This document shows positions 61,344-64,000 of a stretch of 64,000 nucleotides of DNA, in pieces. Position 1 is the stretch's first letter; each line of letters begins with the position of its first letter. The stretch is from Siphonobacter aquaeclarae (GTDB taxonomy: Bacteria > Bacteroidota > Bacteroidia > Cytophagales > Spirosomataceae): the NCBI RefSeq assembly GCF_900103285.1, contig NZ_FNGS01000001.1:186001-250000 (forward strand), read 5' to 3'. Under the pieces are notes generated by a model, which was given only the letters and a program-made list of their open reading frames with translations, did not search any database and was not told where the DNA came from. The position numbers and the translations under genes were made by a program.

Positions 61344-64000
61344 ATGACCCACCCTCTACCCAGGCTGTTCGCGCTGATGGGACTTGTTTCGGTGACCTCG
61401 CCGGGCAATGCCCAACTGATCGCACAGGTGTCTACCCAGCCCGTTCAGGAGCGGAAATCGCCCCGGATCGAGCTGAAACACGCGCTCAGAGAGCTGAAGG
61501 AATACTACAAGGTAGACCTGCTCTATTTCGATCGCATCGTGCAGGGCTATACGGTTTCCCGGCAGGCCATCCACTGGGAGGCCGGGCTGGAGCAGAACCT
61601 TGAGCAACTGCTGCATCCCCTCGGTCTTACCTTCAAAAAGACCCGCAACAAAGGCTATGTCATCACGCAGACCCTTCCCGTAAAGGAGTCAAAGGCCGGC
61701 GGAAACGCGTTTGACGGCTCCGGCATTCCGGAAGCGATGACCGACGTGACCGGTCTGGAATCGATCCAGGCGATCACGGTACGCGGTCGTGTGACCGACA
61801 GCCTTCGCCGCGAAGGTGTTCCCGGCGTCAGCGTCGTGATCAAAGGCACGAGCCGTGGCGTGACGACGGCAAGCGACGGACGGTATTCCCTTTCCGTCGA
61901 CGGACCGGATGCGGTACTCGTCTTTACGTCAGTCGGTTATCAGAAAAAAGAAATCGCCGTAGGCGGCCGCAGCGTCATTGACGTAGTGCTGGTGGAAGAC
62001 CAGAAGGCGCTGAGCGAAGTGGTTGTAACGGGTTTCGGCGACCGTTCAAAGCGCAACGTCGGGTATGCTACGACGGTAGTCGACGGAGACGCGATCCGCC
62101 GTCAGGGCGCCATCAACCCGATTTCCGCCCTGCAGGGGATGGTACCGGGCTTGCAGGTACAGCCGGGTATCGGCGGTCCGCAGGCAACGCCCCGCTTCCT
62201 CATCCGGGGCAGCGCGTCGCTTGATCCGTACCGCAACCAGCCGCTGATTGTCATCGACGGTATTGTGATGGAGCAGGATGTCGTGCTGCCGAACCGCGGC
62301 GGCGACCAGGATTTCGGTAACGTCCTGAAAGACATCAACCCGGATGATATTGAGTCGGTTAACGTCCTCAAAGGCGGCGCAGTAACCGCACTTTATGGCA
62401 GCCGGGCCAACAACGGGGTAATCCTCATCAAGACCAAGCGCGGATTCTCGCAAAAAGGTCTCGGTGTGACGGTGTCGCAATCCCTCATCTGGGATAAGCC
62501 GTACCGCACGGTGGACTTCCAGAACCGGTTTGGATCGGGTAATTACACAGGCGACTTTATCACCGGCCCCAATAACGAGCTGCAAATCAACCCGAACACG
62601 TACGGCTATAACTTCGGTCCGGAAATGACGGGTCAGGAAGTACGCGACGTGACGGGTAAGCTGATGAAGAACAACCCCCGTCCGGACGATATCCTGCGTA
62701 TTTTTCAGACCGGTCTGACCTCCAATACGAACGTGGGCATTTCGGGAGGAAACGAGACCGGGACCTTCCGCCTTTCCTACTCCCGCCTTGGCGCGCAGGG
62801 TGTTGTTCCGCGCAATAATTTCGACCGGAACAGCTTCAACTTCCGCGGTACGCAGCGCCTCCTGGGCAAAGTACTGGTAGACGCCAACATCACGTATGTC
62901 CGGAGCAATACGGCCAACCCGGCTAACCAGGGCTCTTCCGGTATTTTCCGCAGCCTGGCATACGGCGGCGTCCGGAACTACGACCTGGATTTCTGGCGGA
63001 GCAACTACATTGCGCAAGCCGGAGGGATCAACCAGGACGATCCGAGCGGGCTCACTTCTGTCTGGTATGCCATTTACCAGAACAACAATACCCAGATTGA
63101 CAACAACCTCCGGGGTAGTGTGGACCTGCGCGCTCCGCTCGGCGGCGGCTTTGAGTTCCAGGGAACGGCCAGTGTGAACTATGTCGGTTCCAACAACGAA
63201 AAGAAAACACGCGGGACCGAAATCAACTTTGCCAATCCCGGATATGAGTCGTTCGTACGGAACACTACGGTCAGCCGTTTCCGTGGAAGCATGAACTACA
63301 ACAAGACGTTCGGTGAATTTGATGCCTTGCTGCAAGTGGGGGGTGAATTGAACGCTTCGACCTCGAAAGGCGTGCGCTACTGGACCAACGGCGGTATCCT
63401 TCCTGACATCTATCGTCTGAAGAACTCCAGAAACCCCGTAGGTGCCGAAGAAGACAAGCCGAATCAGACCCGAAGCAACTCGGTGTTCTACCAGGCCAGC
63501 CTTGCATTCCGCGATTACCTGACGATGAACGTCTACGGCCGGAACGACTGGAATTCGACGCTCGTCTATAACGATGGACACGGCAATTACTCATACTTCT
63601 ATCCCGGCGTAGACCTGGCATGGGTATTCACCGACGCATTCAAGCACGCCCTCCCGTCTGCATTTACATTTGGGAAATTGCGTGCGTCCTACGTGATTTC
63701 AGGGAATGGTACGTCTGCCTACAACGCGAATACCGGCGCCTACGGAGCAAACTCTCCCTACATCAACGTCAACGGAACGACCGTTATCAACTACGCCTAC
63801 CAGTCCAACACCCTGCCCAACCAGGCGCTGGTGCCGGAACGTACGAAGAAATTTGAAACGGGTATCGAACTCAAGATGTTCAACAACCGCTTCGGTATCG
63901 ACGCGACGTTTTACACGCAGGATACGAAAAACCAGATCATTAACTTCGGCGTGCCTTCTTCGTCCGGCGTAGGTTCTGCGTTGATCAATGCAGGCGTAGT
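61344..64000 (+). CDS. SusC-family TonB-dependent receptor with STN domain (3' end outside the window)
   Basis: The frame is open from the ATG to the right edge, giving 885 codons, and the barrel is incomplete. After a signal peptide (ending near PGNAQ) the STN domain spans about residues 33-100 (ELKHALRELKEYYKVDLLYF, LEQLLHPLGLTFKKTRNKGY). A carboxypeptidase-regulatory-like domain lies at about 143-216 (VRGRVTDSLRREGVPGVSVV), and the plug starts at VVVTGFGDRSKRNVGYATTV. IKTKRGFSQKGLGVTVSQSL marks the plug end, and barrel strands follow. Its FecR and sigma genes are directly upstream. The SusD partner, if present, lies beyond the window. The long antisense frame inside it is a shadow. Confidence 0.95.
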   Translation, partial: MTHPLPRLFALMGLVSVTSPGNAQLIAQVSTQPVQERKSPRIELKHALRELKEYYKVDLLYFDRIVQGYTVSRQAIHWEAGLEQNLEQLLHPLGLTFKKTRNKGYVITQTLPVKESKAGGNAFDGSGIPEAMTDVTGLESIQAITVRGRVTDSLRREGVPGVSVVIKGTSRGVTTASDGRYSLSVDGPDAVLVFTSVGYQKKEIAVGGRSVIDVVLVEDQKALSEVVVTGFGDRSKRNVGYATTVVDGDAIRRQGAINPISALQGMVPGLQVQPGIGGPQATPRFLIRGSASLDPYRNQPLIVIDGIVMEQDVVLPNRGGDQDFGNVLKDINPDDIESVNVLKGGAVTALYGSRANNGVILIKTKRGFSQKGLGVTVSQSLIWDKPYRTVDFQNRFGSGNYTGDFITGPNNELQINPNTYGYNFGPEMTGQEVRDVTGKLMKNNPRPDDILRIFQTGLTSNTNVGISGGNETGTFRLSYSRLGAQGVVPRNNFDRNSFNFRGTQRLLGKVLVDANITYVRSNTANPANQGSSGIFRSLAYGGVRNYDLDFWRSNYIAQAGGINQDDPSGLTSVWYAIYQNNNTQIDNNLRGSVDLRAPLGGGFEFQGTASVNYVGSNNEKKTRGTEINFANPGYESFVRNTTVSRFRGSMNYNKTFGEFDALLQVGGELNASTSKGVRYWTNGGILPDIYRLKNSRNPVGAEEDKPNQTRSNSVFYQASLAFRDYLTMNVYGRNDWNSTLVYNDGHGNYSYFYPGVDLAWVFTDAFKHALPSAFTFGKLRASYVISGNGTSAYNANTGAYGANSPYINVNGTTVINYAYQSNTLPNQALVPERTKKFETGIELKMFNNRFGIDATFYTQDTKNQIINFGVPSSSGVGSALINAGV

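Noticed and set aside
62046-63581. 511-codon open frame on the minus strand
   Set aside because: It lies wholly inside the STN-SusC gene, antisense. The plus frame has SusC domains and the minus frame has no recognisable motif. Long antisense frames are common here because of the GC-rich codon use.
1-64000. tRNA, rRNA, CRISPR, prophage or transposon genes
   Set aside because: None was seen on either strand by eye. A covariance-model scan would be needed to exclude small RNAs.

Overview
The window is about 57% GC and gene-dense, with no gap over 300 bases. It comes from a member of the Bacteroidota. The evidence is SusC/SusD pairs, sigma/FecR/STN-SusC surface signalling, LytTR regulators paired with LytS-type kinases, many lipoproteins, and one TAnnTTTG-type promoter. 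The GC content and gene families suggest a Cytophagales-like soil or water bacterium (inference). No rRNA, tRNA, CRISPR array, transposase or phage gene was seen. The high GC gives many long antisense shadow frames, which are left out.

Layout. 1-5.7 kb: the end of a SusC gene, its SusD, a FAD oxidoreductase with a Tat-like leader, and an exported protein with a DGVTSAT motif. 5.8-6.6 kb: a CPBP-family protease and a nested 31-bp inverted repeat. 6.7-16.9 kb: a complete glycan-uptake locus (ECF sigma, FecR, STN-SusC, SusD, beta-helix lipoprotein, SurA-N-like lipoprotein, secreted esterase). 16.9-19 kb: a LytTR/LytS pair on the minus strand. 19.2-23.5 kb: an ABC ATPase with a permease-M1 peptidase fusion. 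24.0-26.3 kb (minus): a tight operon of methyltransferase, bestrophin-type channel and LCIB-type carbonic anhydrase. 26.4-32.3 kb: a glyoxalase-fold protein, an Oar-like receptor with a strong terminator, and a sulfatase. 32.5-33.6 kb: a lipoprotein. 33.6-41.8 kb (minus): an RND efflux operon (adaptor, pump, outer-membrane factor) running into a LytS kinase, a LytTR regulator and a membrane protein of AraC-sensor type. 42.0-42.9 kb: an NmrA-type reductase. 43.1-45.9 kb: a TPR sensor kinase lipoprotein and a LuxR-type regulator. 46.0-51.9 kb: a heavy-metal efflux locus in which the CusA-type pump is fused to its outer-membrane factor. 51.9-53.6 kb: a CocE-type hydrolase. 53.7-56.4 kb (minus): a LytS kinase and LytTR regulator with two NlpE-like exported paralogues between them. 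56.6-59.5 kb: an exported intradiol dioxygenase and a TonB-dependent receptor broken by one frameshift. 59.7-64 kb: a second sigma/FecR/STN-SusC system, cut off by the window end.

How the genes work together. Most of the window concerns the envelope: glycan import controlled from the cell surface, efflux, and two-component sensing. The most unusual item is the bestrophin/LCIB operon. It places side by side, in a bacterium with no photosynthesis gene in view, two protein families that work together in the algal CO2-concentrating mechanism. Other notable points are the NlpE-like pair inside a two-component operon, the membrane sensor without a DNA-binding domain, the operator-like dyad before the TPR kinase, and the cruciform-capable repeat at 6.5 kb.
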